Assembly (NCBI RefSeq): GCF_963662255.1
Contig: NC_085048.1
Span: 98,654,729-98,718,728, forward strand
DNA length: 64,000 bases
Direction: 5' to 3'
Source of the DNA: Cinclus cinclus
Lineage: Eukaryota; Chordata; Aves; Passeriformes; Cinclidae
The notes under the pieces were generated by a model. It was not told the DNA's origin, did no database searches, and saw nothing but the letters and a program-made list of their open reading frames with translations. Shown here one piece after another: positions 26,711-38,650 of this stretch. Each line of letters opens with the position of its first letter. Position 1 is the stretch's first letter. Made by a program: the position numbers and the translations under genes.

Positions 26711-28742
26711 ACTGAAAAAAAAAAGGAATTTAAATTAAGTCAAGATTGTAGCCTTTAAGGTTACAGCAGTGAAAAATATGAAAATATAGCACACCTGCTT
26801 TTGTGCACAGGTCATTCAGAAACTGTTATTGAACCGCAATGGAAATTTTATTGGGATGAAGTTCTGTCTCTAGGAAGCACTAGGAAAAAATCCCATTAAC
26901 TTCAATAGGATTCACAGCTGTATATAATTTATGCTTGATAACTTGCAATTAAAGGGTAACAATTGCTTCCTTCTTTGAAATTGAGAAATGTTTTGGGGCT
27001 TGTATAATTTTTAATATAATTTATTCTTAGACAATTTTTAAGGATTAGTTTATAAATTCCGTATATAATGTTTAAGACCTCTACAGCTATCAACTTATTT
27101 CTTACAGAATGATTAATGTCAAAAAATGCCAATACATTCATATTATTTAAAACAGGGCTTGCTGCAGTCTTATTTTTAAATTAGCTCCTCACGCTATGAA
27201 CACTAATACAAAAGCCACAGCAACTATTTCTGTTCATCAAATAAGTTTTTCCCTTTCTCCTGGTGTCAGCCCCAGCATTGACCTACATGCACCTGCAATT
27301 TAAAAGGACCACTTAATTCCCTGCCTGACACACAATTTAGTTTCATGAATTTGTAGCTCTGAGGATCACAATAAAGTTATTTAAGGATGTACAAACCCAA
27401 CATTTCAGCAACAGTATTTCCTGACTGACATGAGGGAGAATTTCTAGTGATGTATGATTTTATGGGTACACTGATCTTCTAACCGAGTACAAAATATTTA
27501 TCATGCCACATATTGCTAATAAAATACAAGTTCAGTAGTGACCTCATATATGATTAACTTTTTAAAATATTAAAAAAATCTGTTCATCCAACAAGGAAGA
27601 CCCCAAAATGCCACCTCTTCTTCAAGACAGGACATCAGCTAAAGGTGACCATAGGTAGAAAAAGTTGCTGCTATAATCTTAGCTCTGTCAACTAACACCT
27701 ATCCATTTGATCTGCAGTGAGCAGAAGACAGGCTCAAGAGAAAATGAGAGGAGGAAGATGTACAGTATTTTATTCCCTGGGTTTGTAAATCTCAGCAGGA
27801 GGAGGTGCTTACATTCACATTTGCCTTTTTATTCTCTCAAGCTTGTTGATATTCACTTTAGGTTTTTGGATTTTTTTTTAAAATTGTCTCTCCAAATTCA
27901 AACCAGATACCTTCATCCTGATCTTAAGTCTCTTACTGGGCTAGCTGTAACACATAACTCTCCGTCTTAACACTGAGGTTATATTAATAGGTCTCATTTC
28001 TAAGTAACAGAAATAGGAAATGGAAAAAAAAAATTCAGACATGAGAACCAGATTTACTTTTATCAACCCAAAATCAGGATTGATACATATCCAGCTCTCA
28101 GCAGATACAAGAGAGGTACTCAACTTTATCACAGTGTTCAGCAACTTAATACTCCAGTTCTGGATGCTGTTGCTTTGAAACAAATTATGTCCCACTTAAC
28201 CCCATTATAATGTCTAATAAGCATTTTTAAGGACTGCTTAGAGCAATAATTCTCCATAATCTAAAAATTAGGATCTAGAAATTGCTCATGAAACATCTGG
28301 TTGCTGAAAAAACTCCAGTGCAGATACGAAAGCATTGTAGTACTTACCATACTGAAAGCTCACAAAACCCTGCTCAGTACACACAAGCACCACAGGGAGA
28401 TGGAATTAATCACCCAAGTTCATTTCTAACAAAACCACTACAAACAGACTGTAAAGAAAAATAACTTATGAGTATTTTATATGAAGGGCATTTTGTAGCA
28501 AGGTTATGTTGTTTCTGTATGAGACCATGAACTTAAAATGGCTAATCCAATCCAGTAGATACATTGCTCCTCTTTTCAATCCTCTAAGTGGAGGCTTTTT
28601 TGTGCTTGCCGATTCTCTTTTGAATCAAAACTTGCTTAAAAATGAAACCAAGAAACCATTTAAATTTATCTTTGACACATCATTTAATCCAAAAGAGATT
28701 AAAAAATGAAAACACCTGTTATTATATTGTGGCTTTATTCCT

Positions 28743-28752
28743 GGGGGGGGGG
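28743..28752. repeat. G10 run
   Basis: Ten consecutive G on the plus strand, hence C10 in the NRXN1 transcript. Prone to length error in assemblies. Confidence 0.8.
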
Positions 28753-30143
28753 TCTCCTTATGTTAGTAACACTGTTTTCAGACGGATTTTCTGATTTTAT
28801 TAAGGAAGTTAAGAAAACAGCTATATTGTTTTTCCTAGGAAAAAAAGGAATTTACCAGCAGCAGGCAGTCTCATTACAGTTCTGCCCAAAAACCTGCATA
28901 TCTTACACTTGTTTTTTTTTTTTTTTTCTAATTGAGATTTCATTAGTAGAAAATAATAATGTCCAGTTGTAGACCAAGAAAATGCTTCTGAGATTTTTCA
29001 TTATTTTATATATTTTAGCAAGTGGAAGCAGGAAATATTTGTGCTAATAAGTGAGAATTTTTTACCTTTTTATTATTTTCTTTTAATGCGAGGATGATAT
29101 CTTTATGCCTTGGGGATTACAAGCATTTCCTTTATTGTACCGAAGTCTCTCTGAATTTAAGAACAGTTTAAACCCTTGCTTCAAGAATTTTTCCTGTTTT
29201 TTAATACAAATGCTGTATTTTTGTCTTGTAAAAATTATTAGTTGAAAAATCTATTAGCAAATGACACATTAAGAATAACTTCAGATCCTTGCTTTTCTTT
29301 ATGGATTATTAAGGAATGTTATGTTAATATATTTTAACTCTTACCAACTACAAATTAAACCTGTTCAGTTTGTTGTTTAGCTTTTTTTCCCCTATTTTCA
29401 TAAAGCCAGTCCTCTTGCCTGCAAAACCTGTTAAGAAGGGAAACAAAAAAAAAACCAACCCAAAACTCAAATCTACCATACTTACTATCAATAATTTTGT
29501 TGACACCATTCAGGAATTCCATAGACTCAAAATAAAATCACAGTCCTTTTTCTCCTTTCAGAATATAGCCTCTTAATCCAAATAATATCAGAGAAGTTAA
29601 AATTTAGTCCATTCATGTGGCAAATGTTTCCCTCTGTTTCATAAACATGCATATCACAGAGAAAAATGGTTCAATTGAAGGATTTTAAACATAATTACAG
29701 TGTAAAAAATCATCATAGAAATAGTAATTCTCAGATTTAGTAATGTCCTTATTGCAATGTATCACATTTCCATAAATCGAAGATTTAGCAAAACCAAATT
29801 GTGCTATAACCAGCCAGTAAATACAGGTAATTTTCTTGAGGGATTGTAAAATATAAATTTTTCTAATAAAAACTATTATGTTCCAACAATCTAGGTAAAA
29901 TGTAGGGCAAATTAGAAGGAGGACATAGGGAAAAATGTGTAACAGCTTACCAGAAATGCTGGTTCAAAAAATCTATGGCTACTGTAAATAAAACAGCCTA
30001 TCTAGAATAATAGAGTACTACAGGAACCATTTCCTCTAGGCTTGCTTACAACCTGTAGAATGCTTCCTTTTTAATAGTCCGGTTAATGTTACGTCCTATT
30101 GGAAGGACAAAAAACAAGTGCTAAGGTATATGATGATTTTTTA

Positions 30144-30187
30144 CACAATGATAATTAATCATCACATTTCATTAATAAATTATCAAA
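30144..30187 (-). promoter_or_regulatory. UUAAU-rich element downstream of the SS3 microexon
   Basis: About 90-135 nt after the SS3 donor the transcript strand reads TTTATTAATGAAA and GATTAATTATC, a cluster of U(U/A)AA-type words. STAR-family proteins (Sam68, SLM1, SLM2), known neurexin splicing regulators at SS4, bind such words. AT-richness of the whole intron makes chance likely; action at SS3 is inference. Confidence 0.25.
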
Positions 30188-30278
30188 TGCTTGCAAGCTG
30201 TCCATAATCTTTGTCATTCTAGTTTGCATATTTTATAATGGTGGAATAACATTTTAAAAAGTTTGAATAGGCACTTAC

Positions 30279-30305
30279 TGGAATTACAGTTAATCCTGAT
30301 ACAGT
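30279..30305 (-). CDS. NRXN1: NRXN1 exon 12: 27-nt SS3 alternative microexon
   Basis: A microexon far too short for ordinary ORF finding. It was located by searching the intron for the expected SS3 peptide. On the minus strand, ccccatctag is followed by 27 exon bases and then gtaagtgcc. With the leftover g of exon 11 and the first two bases of exon 13 it reads D-C-I-R-I-N-C-N-S-S, the known NRXN1 SS3 insert. Its length (27 nt) and phase (1-1) match exactly. Inclusion changes VNL-G-KGPETL to VNL-DCIRINCNSS-KGPETL in LNS4. The insert adds two cysteines and an N-S-S sequon. The donor is near perfect. The acceptor has a C/T-rich tract (ttttcatctattcttcccc) and a tag. It sits 2.25 kb after exon 11 and 22.3 kb before exon 13. 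Confidence 0.95.
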
Positions 30306-30875
30306 CTAGATGGGGAAGAATAGATGAAAAATGAAAATTTATCCTTCAAGGTAATAGCTGCAGACATCCAATAAAATCACAGTCCACCCTTCCGGGGACA
30401 GACACATGCAAATATGGCCACTCCATATCATCAGTCTTTGCATACTGTTGTAACCCAGATATACTGCGATAAGTCTTTACCAATAGAAACGACAAATAGG
30501 GTAAAAATGGCCAATTTCAAACAAAGCTACATGGTGACAAATCTAAGTGAAAAATCAGGATTAAAAGTCAAAGATGCTTAACTGAGGCAGGCCGCAACTT
30601 TCTCCCCATCTGTGAAAGAACAGGTAATTTCTCTCAGTGCAATTAGAAAGTGCTCCGTCACAATGGGTCATAGAGCAGGCCAGGCCTCAATCAGACACCT
30701 TGGACAACTTGTGGATAGTATAACCTCAAAGGCTCATCTTCAAAAGCTAAGGATTGACACGCAGAGCTCATCACCCAGGCCCAGAAATAAGGGGTTGTAG
30801 GTTTACAAATCCTTAATATCTGGATTTTAGAAATGAACAGTGACTAATTTAAAGTTATAAATACGTGGTTTTTTT

Positions 30876-30917
30876 CCCTCTCTATTATTATATACACTCT
30901 CTATTATTATAAACACT
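30876..30917. repeat. 20-bp tandem duplication
   Basis: CTCTCTATTATTATATACA is followed by CTCTCTATTATTATAAACA. Two copies differing at one base; local duplication. Confidence 0.75.
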
Positions 30918-31339
30918 CATTAGAGAATGAAGAGAACCCTTTCTATGTTAAGATTGTTTTATTTCCTGACTAAAATAAATAAATAAATAAAAAAGAGATA
31001 GGAAAAAAAAGGAGTGTTGGAGGAAGGTACAATATTGTTAGGGCATGGATTTATTTACTTTTTATTGACTTTCATGAACTACAGAAATAGGCAGAGGGTG
31101 GTGTTTTGTATGTAAAATGAATAACCTGATCTGTGCACGATCCTCTGCCAGGCTACCTGCATTCATTTATAGCTTAAAAAAAAAAAAATCAAAAACAGAA
31201 CCAAAACCCAAACTCTACACTGCGCTACTTGGTTTGTACGTTTACTTCTGGTCTACACCTTTGAGGAACATGTATACCATCAAACCTAGATTTTGTTTCC
31301 ATATAGCTGAGTTTGTCATGTGTCGTCAACCGCATCAGA

Positions 31340-31528
31340 AAAGTGGTTGCAAACAGCCGAGGAGCAGCACCTGCACACCCCCTTTACAGAAAGTGCTCAG
31401 AGCCTCCCGCCGTGGCCTCCGTGCAGGAGGGGACAGGCAGGGAAGGGTCACCCACGACACCCTTGGCTCCTTCTCCCTCCTCACCCCTAAACACCAGGGC
31501 AGCGTTCCAGGGAGCGACACTTGGATGA
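31340..31528. other. GC-rich patch of unknown nature in intron 11
   Basis: About 190 bp with clearly higher GC and several CpG (GCCGAG, CCCGCCG, TCCGTG, CACGAC, AGCGTT, GAGCGA) amid AT-rich intron. No repeat family or exon was recognised. It lies about 1.0 kb before the SS3 microexon in transcript order. It could be a decayed mobile element or a conserved non-coding element. Confidence 0.5.
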
Positions 31529-31837
31529 GGTGTAAGATCTAGTGGTTATTTTCTTACCCTCACCACTCCCCACCGGTGCTTTCTAATTCTGTGACTAAAC
31601 AATAAAATTCTTAATTCCCTTTCAAAATAGCGTCCCCCTGAATGGGAATAGCTGCATGGGACATGCATTTTCCTGAGCATACTCCTCTTCTTTTTCAGGT
31701 CCTGACTTGGACTTACTCATAAGCAGGGCAGAAGTGCTTTTATTTCTTTATTTACTTTTTTTACTCTTTTTAAAACTAAATAAAATGATAACCTGACATT
31801 TTGTCCATCACATTTTAAACAAGGATGATTTTTTTTC

Positions 31838-31863
31838 TTTGTTTGTTTGTTTGTTTGTTTTTT
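31838..31863. repeat. (TTTG)n microsatellite
   Basis: Five or more TTTG units after a T run on the plus strand. Simple sequence in intron 11. Confidence 0.8.
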
Positions 31864-32556
31864 TCTGTAAAAGGGCTTGTGCCTCCCGTGTTCACAAGGC
31901 TGTTTGCTGAGGGCCGCAGTCTTTGGGCATTGAAGGGTTGTGTTATCATTCTATACTACAAAAATACCACTACAGAATTGTTTAAAAAAGAGGAGATGGA
32001 TTTAATATAGATTTGACATCTAAAAAAAGGAGACCAAGAAATCCATCAGTGGCGGTATTTAACTGCAGCATTTACAGTGTTAAAACCAGAAAGTATTTTA
32101 TATATTTGCATGCCATAGATTAATTGGTGGAGGTAAAACTGAGTTGACCTACATATATGTTTTTTCTGCTTGCAAATTGAAATTGTGGAATTGCTATTTT
32201 GAAGAAATTGTGAAGGGAGACCAATCTTCCACAATCAAAGAAAAAAAACCCCAAAAACAATTTAGGCAAAAAATACCACTGATGAACTTGTCTTCTTTTT
32301 TAGAATACACAACAGTACAAAAATATTGTGATGAGTAATGTTAAGACTAAACAAAGAATACAAAAATGCAAAAGAAAACAAAATAAATTGTAGTAATGGC
32401 TGTGTATTTGTGCACATATGCAAATGCCGCATTGATGTGTGTTTATACATTGTTTCAGTTTACTTTTAATGTTAAAACAGGCTGTTTTATAAATGTTTGC
32501 AAGCAAAAAGAAAAATGTAAAGAAAATGTTAATTTCTTGGAGGAAGAGGTTGTTAC

Positions 32557-32760
32557 CTAGGTTGACCGTTAGCTTAACTCGTCCTGCATCCAGCTCTAAC
32601 CGAAGGGTATCTGCAGATTCCCTGGAAGTTGTTGCCATCAAAATGCCATAAGCTCGCTGAGACCTGAACCTTAAAGAAACATCTTCGGCCTCTGTGTGCA
32701 TCACAACAGGAAGCTGTATTTTCATAAACATACTTCCATCATAGCTTAGAATCGTTGCCT
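32557..32760 (-). CDS. NRXN1: NRXN1 exon 11: start of LNS4, just before SS3
   Basis: A 204-nt, phase 1-1 exon. It completes a Glu codon, then encodes 67 codons from [14 protein letters not shown] to [14 protein letters not shown], leaving one g. These are the first beta-strands of LNS4; the pattern [18 protein letters not shown] is the usual LNS strand pair. The last base is shared: joined to exon 12 it makes gac (Asp), and joined directly to exon 13 it makes ggc (Gly). This exon is therefore the fixed upstream partner of alternative site SS3. Acceptor is tgtgtttccag (strong). The donor, cctag|gtaaca, is weaker than that of the microexon, lacking G at intron position +5. No disruption is seen. 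Confidence 0.97.
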
Positions 32761-33999
32761 CTGGAAACACAAAGGAGAAAATCAGTTGTTAAAGAATTAT
32801 GTTCTGTTTACTGAAATTCCTTAAAAGTAAGATGGTAAATGTATATTCAGTCAGCAAGACACAGAAAAACTATGTATTACTTTTCATTATTATTACTAGG
32901 AGACACAAGGGAAGTCAGATTTGGGGGTTTTTTTTAGGGTTTGTTTTGATTTAAGTGGCATACCATGGTGCTTCTTAAAGTAACTACATTGTTCTTTAAT
33001 GACCCAGCCAGTCAAGAGTGCATCTTCAGCGAGATCAGTAAAATCTCCTGTAAGGCAATGCTTGAAAGACCAGGCCTGTACTGCTCAAAATAGGTCAAAT
33101 CAGTAAAAGATATTCAGGTAACATTAACACCATAACAAAAGCCCATGCCCGACTGTCATTCCCCTAGATAACCGCCTTAGGATGTTTCATGTATAAACCT
33201 ATTTGCACTGCTACAACTAGGGGTTGCAATTGTCATAAAGTAAGCAAAAATCCTCCTGAAATGCATGACTGCCCCCAGCATGGTTTGGATGGACAAGCTG
33301 TTCCATGACTACAAAAACCACGGTATGGACCCAAAAAATGCTTATATGAATACTACGACAGCCTCAGCAAGTGGATTGAGACTGGAATTGGCATATTAAG
33401 GGTAACGTCTTAAAACCCTCAAGATGAGCAAAGAGCTGTCACTTTCAGACATTGCAGGAAACCCTCCTGGCCAGAGGCTCTGGCACAGAGCAATCACAGT
33501 CTGTTAGACCCCAGAGCAAACAGTCACAAGCATTTTATTTCCAGCTTCCAAGCTGGTAACAAGAAAGGTAGCAAACAGACTGCATTTCTGCTAACAGGGA
33601 GGCACTGCAGTTCCTAGAAAGCAAAGACAACACATTTCTGAAGCATACTAGTAAGTCCTTTTTGGCAGGACAGTCAAACATTGTGGACAAACACTTCTTT
33701 GGAAGTTCTCTAGGCTTAAATTTGCTTCGGTGTAATGGAGCCACTTAGCTAAAAGTTCATTGTGGTGTCAACATGCAATCACATTTTCAAGGACTAATAC
33801 TACTGATACTATGCTAAGTAAGTATCAAAACTGTTTGCCAATATTGTTCCCCTAGCATATCTTGTATGCTGCTGAAGGCAGATAAGCTCTTCAAGACTTC
33901 CAGCCTACCTGACCTGGGAAGGACAAAATGTTCTACTAATTCTGTGAGAGGCAAAAGAAACAGATGATATTTTCACTAAAACAATCTGCAAATTTCTTT

Positions 34000-34173
34000 G
34001 GTTAGGAGGAACCTTAATGATCACCCAGTTCCACGCATGTCCCCTGTCATGGGCAGGGACACCTTCCCCTACTCCAGGTTGCTCCAAGCCCCATCCAACC
34101 TGGCCTTGAACACTTCCAGGGGTGGGGCATCCTCAGCTTCTCTGGGCAGCCTTCTCCTGTGTAAAGAATTTTA
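34000..34173 (-). mobile_element. CR1 LINE fragment
   Basis: The minus strand is the CR1 3' region. On the plus strand the reverse-complement text is plain, for example GTTGCTCCAAGCCCCATCCA, CTGGCCTTGAACACTTCCAG and GGGCAGCCTTCTCCTGTG, which are standard for avian CR1 antisense. It is short, truncated at both ends and lies in the same orientation as NRXN1. Confidence 0.88.
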
Positions 34174-35177
34174 AATTCCCCCAATACAAATTTGGAGAAA
34201 ACAGCCTGATGTTGGGAAAAAAAGTGGTTACTGAGACTGCTGTAGAAGTCCTTAGATGTAGCAGGTTAGAAGAATTACAGTTTTGATGATTTCTATCCAT
34301 GCAGGTAATCAATCATATTTTCAGCATATTTTAAATCAAAAATTGTTCTGTGAAGTAGATTAAATACTTAACTTGCAACAATTTGAAAAGCAATTTCAGG
34401 CCAAAAAAGTTTTCAGTGAAAGGTGATTTGCTTTTTGATAATTTTGTGGTTTTATTTGTTAGTTTGGGGATTGGGTTTTTGTGTGTTTCCTTGTTTGTTT
34501 ATTAGTTTTTTGGGGGAAGTCAGAAAGTTGGGGCTTTCAATTCCTTCCTATATCTAGCTGTGTAATTTATGCATTAAAATCTCCCAAGATTTTTATCAGG
34601 GTAAACTTAATTTAGGTAAAGAATTCCAGGAAAAACACTGAAGTTACATGCCAATATAACAGAAAATAAAACGTATTGTCTATAGAAGTCCAACACATTA
34701 ATTGTACTCAGGGTTTTCATATACAGAGAAAATCCAATATTCATCAATGCTAGAATTCTGTTGCTAACAAATTATCTTAAGATAATGTAAAAAAGAGAGC
34801 TGTCAGAACCAGCACTGCTACTGTTTGCCAACTTTTCTGTAGCTTTTTGAGTTGTTTTTTTTTTTTTTTTTAAATTGCAGAAAAAGGAGAGCAGGAACTT
34901 AATTGGAGACTTAATTCGATTGGAGATAGCCTGTGAGTAACACCATGGTGAGCAGACCTGATGTGATTAGATACTTAATCCTCCTAAACCATACCGTGCC
35001 AGGATTTTGGGAACAGATGTTCCAAGAGCAGACCAAAGATACTGAACAGAAGATCAAATGACTCAAAAGCTCTGGGCAATGAGGAAGCCCCCTCATGTCA
35101 ACTAGCTCCTTTTAATATGTCAATATGTCCTTTCCAAGGCACAGGCTTTCTAAATATGAAAGTATCATGAGGGAGAA

Positions 35178-35348
35178 AAAAAGGAAAAAAACCCAAAAAC
35201 CCCACCACCCCCCCCCACCTCCTCCACATCCCAAACAATTAACAACCACAAAACAAGCAAAATCAAAACCAGAAACAAAATAAACCAAAACAACAAACAA
35301 GTCAAATGCTAACCAACCCCCCAAAACCCAAACAAACAAAGCAGAACC
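35178..35348. repeat. A/C-rich low-complexity tract
   Basis: The plus strand is almost only A and C, with a C10-type core at 35203-35222. The transcript strand is therefore G/T-rich with consecutive G runs (GGAGGTGGGGG...GGTGG). It accounts for the Gly/Val/Phe-rich minus-strand frame at 35112-35354, which is not a gene. Confidence 0.85.
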
Positions 35349-37681
35349 AAGCACAAAACTGGCAGGAGTGGATTCTAATTTACAAGGCCTAGTCAGTAAG
35401 AAGGTGACCTGAATGACAAGAGGCAGCAGTTACACAAACTTTCAAGGAACAATTCAGCTAAAAAAATATATGTACTAATTTTTGCCCCCTCCCCTTTTAT
35501 TTCTCTTTTTTCTTTGGACCATCTAATTCCTAGGAGGTGTCTCATCTTTAAATGAAATCTATACTATTAAATATTCTCACGTAAGTGTTGGCAAAATGTC
35601 TTTTTTCTCTTGATCAGCTTTTTCATAATTAATAGATCAAATAGTAATAGACTAAGTTTAGCTCAGGATGTGATAGTCACTTAAAGTAGGAAAGAAAAGA
35701 GTAATAGTTTTACTACCACTTCACTGCTGGAATCATAGTGCTGAAAAGAAAAACAGCAGAAAATCCTTACAAAATAATCACTAAAAAAAATTCTCTTTTT
35801 TTTCTTTTTTTTTTTTTTGTGGCAGCAGATAAGTGCATGCAGTAGAGTTGTTAAGAAATAAATGGCATTATATAATACTGAGATTTATATAAAAATGTTT
35901 TATATGTACATTTTTGACAGATTTATAAACCAGACAATTCAAACTTTTCCTGCTCCTGTGGTAAAAAAACATCTAACCAAAACACAGAAATGAACCAAAC
36001 TGCACTGAAAGGTTCAGTTCCCCCTCTCAATTTTCTTTCCTTCAATTTGTTTCTTATCAAAATCTTCACAGCTAGATAGTCTTCTTTCCTACATACACAC
36101 ACACACCACCTCAATTATCTCTATGTCTAAACCCAAGGCTGCACAGATCAGTACTGACATGAGAGGAGTTTCAGGACCTTAATTTCCACTTGAGCTGGAA
36201 TTACCTAAATTGCTCAAGAGATTGAGGCACTAACTCTTCTGGAAACTTTCCTACATCTGCTCCTACCCTCAGAAATGCTGAACTGGATATTTTTGGTGCA
36301 AAGGAGAATTTCCTGGATAGATGCTATTCTTCAATTCACAGCTTATTTAAATTAAAGTGAAACAAGTATGGAGTAGGCATTTGAATTTCATGGTTCTTTC
36401 TCTTAAATTTTGGAGTCAAGTTGGAGTTGTTTTAAAAACATGATTCTTGGTGAGTACAAATGCCTATTGCACATATTTTAATAAATAAAACAGGATATTG
36501 TTTCCTCTGGACCCCTTGTGGTTCCTGTGAAGTGCCAAAGACAGAATTATTAATTTTTTCCCACTTTTTCAGTTTCAATGTGTCTGCAATAATATGAGGT
36601 CTGTATTGCATCCCACAGAGCCATTTTAAAAGTATAAAATCACCCTCTGTGGCTGCTGTCACTAAAACCCCCCACAAACTTTGCCCAGAAATGACAGACT
36701 GTAGAGTCCAGAGTCACAACAGGGTATGTATGAGCAATCTGGATCATCAATATTCAAGTATTCAGGTTTCCTCTCTGATCCTGTTTTATTTACCAGTAGA
36801 AGTAGAACAACAATGTTGTGCCCTGAAAATGTTCCCTGATATATATTATTTTACTCCAAGAAATGGTGTGAATATTCAAATACATTGTCTGCTACTGAGT
36901 CAAATTTGAACTTTTTATTATCTTCCTAGTGTCTTGTGTTTTCTCCATGGCATATTCTTCAATACACCTGGGGCCAAAGCTGAAACCTTGGCAATCTATA
37001 GGGAACATTTCCATCAATCTGATAGAAACAATTCTCTTTATGTAACTATTTACCAGATAATATGGGAATAGAAGCTGAAAATATTCCCCCCCAATTCCTA
37101 CACTGGTATTATTTCAAGAACTGAGGTCATAAGCCACACTGTAAGTTTGTTATAACTTTAACACACAGGACCAATCAGCAATTTAAGACAGTGATGGAAT
37201 TAGTATAATATTTAGAACACCTGATTCTTCATGCCATCTATCCTCATATAACCTCTGTTATTCTTAATTTAAAATTTTAAAGCATCCAGGTATAATACAA
37301 GGAATGAAAGCTACATTTCTTTAATGTATACGTGTGTATGTAAGAGTCTGTGCATGCACAATATGGACTTCTACACACACTCTACTTTAAACAGATTTTC
37401 TCTTCAGAAATGTCACCTTCATAAACCCTTTTTTGCATGCTTGCTTTTTCTTATCCCTGTTTGATGACTTTACTATTGTTCCTGGCCATGCAGTCAAAAG
37501 AATACACCTGCAAAGTACAAGAGGACACCAAATTATATTGCTGTGACATCTGTCCATCCATCTGCTAGAGTTTTCATAATCCACTAAAGCCAATCTACAG
37601 ATTATGCTGATGTTTAACCTTACTGAAAAGCAAGAATAAAATCAAGTATAACTTGCAACATAAAATGGATGTGGATATAAA

Positions 37682-37708
<27 letters not shown>
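37682..37708. repeat. (TG)13 microsatellite
   Basis: Thirteen and a half TG units on the plus strand, so (CA)n in the NRXN1 pre-mRNA. Intron 10. Confidence 0.95.
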
Positions 37709-37717
<9 letters not shown>

Positions 37718-38605
37718 TAATTTTAAGTATATACAAATTAAAATAGACCACAGTGGTGTTCCAGGGCTTTGGTGTACTAATGAGCTGAAAATATTACATA
37801 TTGCAATATTTCTGTATTGTACACTGAAAATGCATGTGTGAATATCAGCACTTCTATTTCAGGTGAAATAGCTTAAAAAAAATATTAAATGGCAATAAAA
37901 AGTAGCTCCACACTTTTTTTTTTTTAACTGAAGACATATTAATTACTTAATGTTAAATATTCTAGTTGTTTAATCTCCAGTATTTTATCCTAAAGCTTTA
38001 TTTTCTTTTTTGAGACTGCATTGTTTGCTGAAATGAGCGTGTTCACCTTTTATTAAACTAGTTGGAACAATTGTAAATGTGCTGCTTATATGACCAAATA
38101 CAAAAATTTATCAGTTCCTACACATGGGTAGTAGCTACAATAACTTTGTGTGGTAGGATGCCAACACGACGCTTTCAGAATCCCAAAAGCTATAATCTTA
38201 TTAATGCATGACCACTTGGGATATGAATATTACTGAGAAGACATCTCCTTTCAGCGCAGTTCCCTCTGGAGAGGGAAACCCAAGAGCAAGAAATGATCTC
38301 ACGCTGCTCAAGTGCCACACATATTTCTATGGGACAAGAACCAAATGTTGTTTTTGAGGAGCCACCAGCAGCACTCCAGTACCACCATTCCGCCAGGGGA
38401 ATGTGCTGGGAAAGCAAAGCCTTCAGCTGGACAATGCTTGAAAATGAGGCACGGGAAATAAAAGGCAAAGGTTCCTTTATAAAACCTCACCACCTGTTCA
38501 ATATGTGCATGGGAAGCTGCTGTGGTGAAAGCTGCTTTCAGTTCTTTGCAGATCTGCATGTGTTTATGTCTCTAAGGCGCGTGTTCCCTGGCATTTCAGT
38601 GGAAA

Positions 38606-38606
<1 letters not shown>

Positions 38607-38648
<42 letters not shown>
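38607..38648 (+). repeat. A42 homopolymer
   Basis: Forty-two uninterrupted A on the plus strand. An 8-bp direct repeat TGCAGATC lies before it (38547-38554) and immediately after it (38649-38656). This fits a short poly(A)-tailed insertion of about 94 bp, but could also be a chance repeat around an expanded run. Confidence 0.8.

Positions 38649-38650
<2 letters not shown>

Larger units (their letters stand above)
7971..30278 (-). other. NRXN1: NRXN1 intron 12 (22.3 kb)
   Basis: The longest complete intron in the window, between the SS3 microexon and exon 13. One CR1 fragment lies at 9.04-9.53 kb. Otherwise it is AT-rich unique sequence with simple tracts: (TTTTG) at 8590-8620, T runs at 11552-11568 and 17313-17334, A-rich at 20514-20561, G10 at 28743-28752, and small direct repeats at 15077-15115, 25487-25512 and 26675-26710. 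Open frames of 60-121 codons are scattered on both strands. The longest (24417-24782) has no recognisable domain. No gene is supported. Confidence 0.93.
30306..32556 (-). other. NRXN1: NRXN1 intron 11 (2.25 kb)
   Basis: Intron upstream of the SS3 microexon. It contains a duplicated 20-bp word at 30876-30917, an (AAAT)n tract near 30974-30996, a GC-rich patch at 31340-31528 and (TTTG)n at 31838-31863. Frames over the GC-rich patch (31117-31542 plus, 31335-31520 minus) have no recognisable similarity. Confidence 0.93.

Noticed and set aside
31117..31542. 141-codon plus-strand frame
   Set aside because: Runs through an A-rich tract and the GC-rich patch; openness follows from composition and no domain is recognised.
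33140..33560. Possible old mobile element in intron 10
   Set aside because: Texture is suggestive but I could not match any family or define ends.
35112..35354. 80-codon minus-strand Gly/Val/Phe-rich frame
   Set aside because: Entirely explained by the A/C-rich tract.
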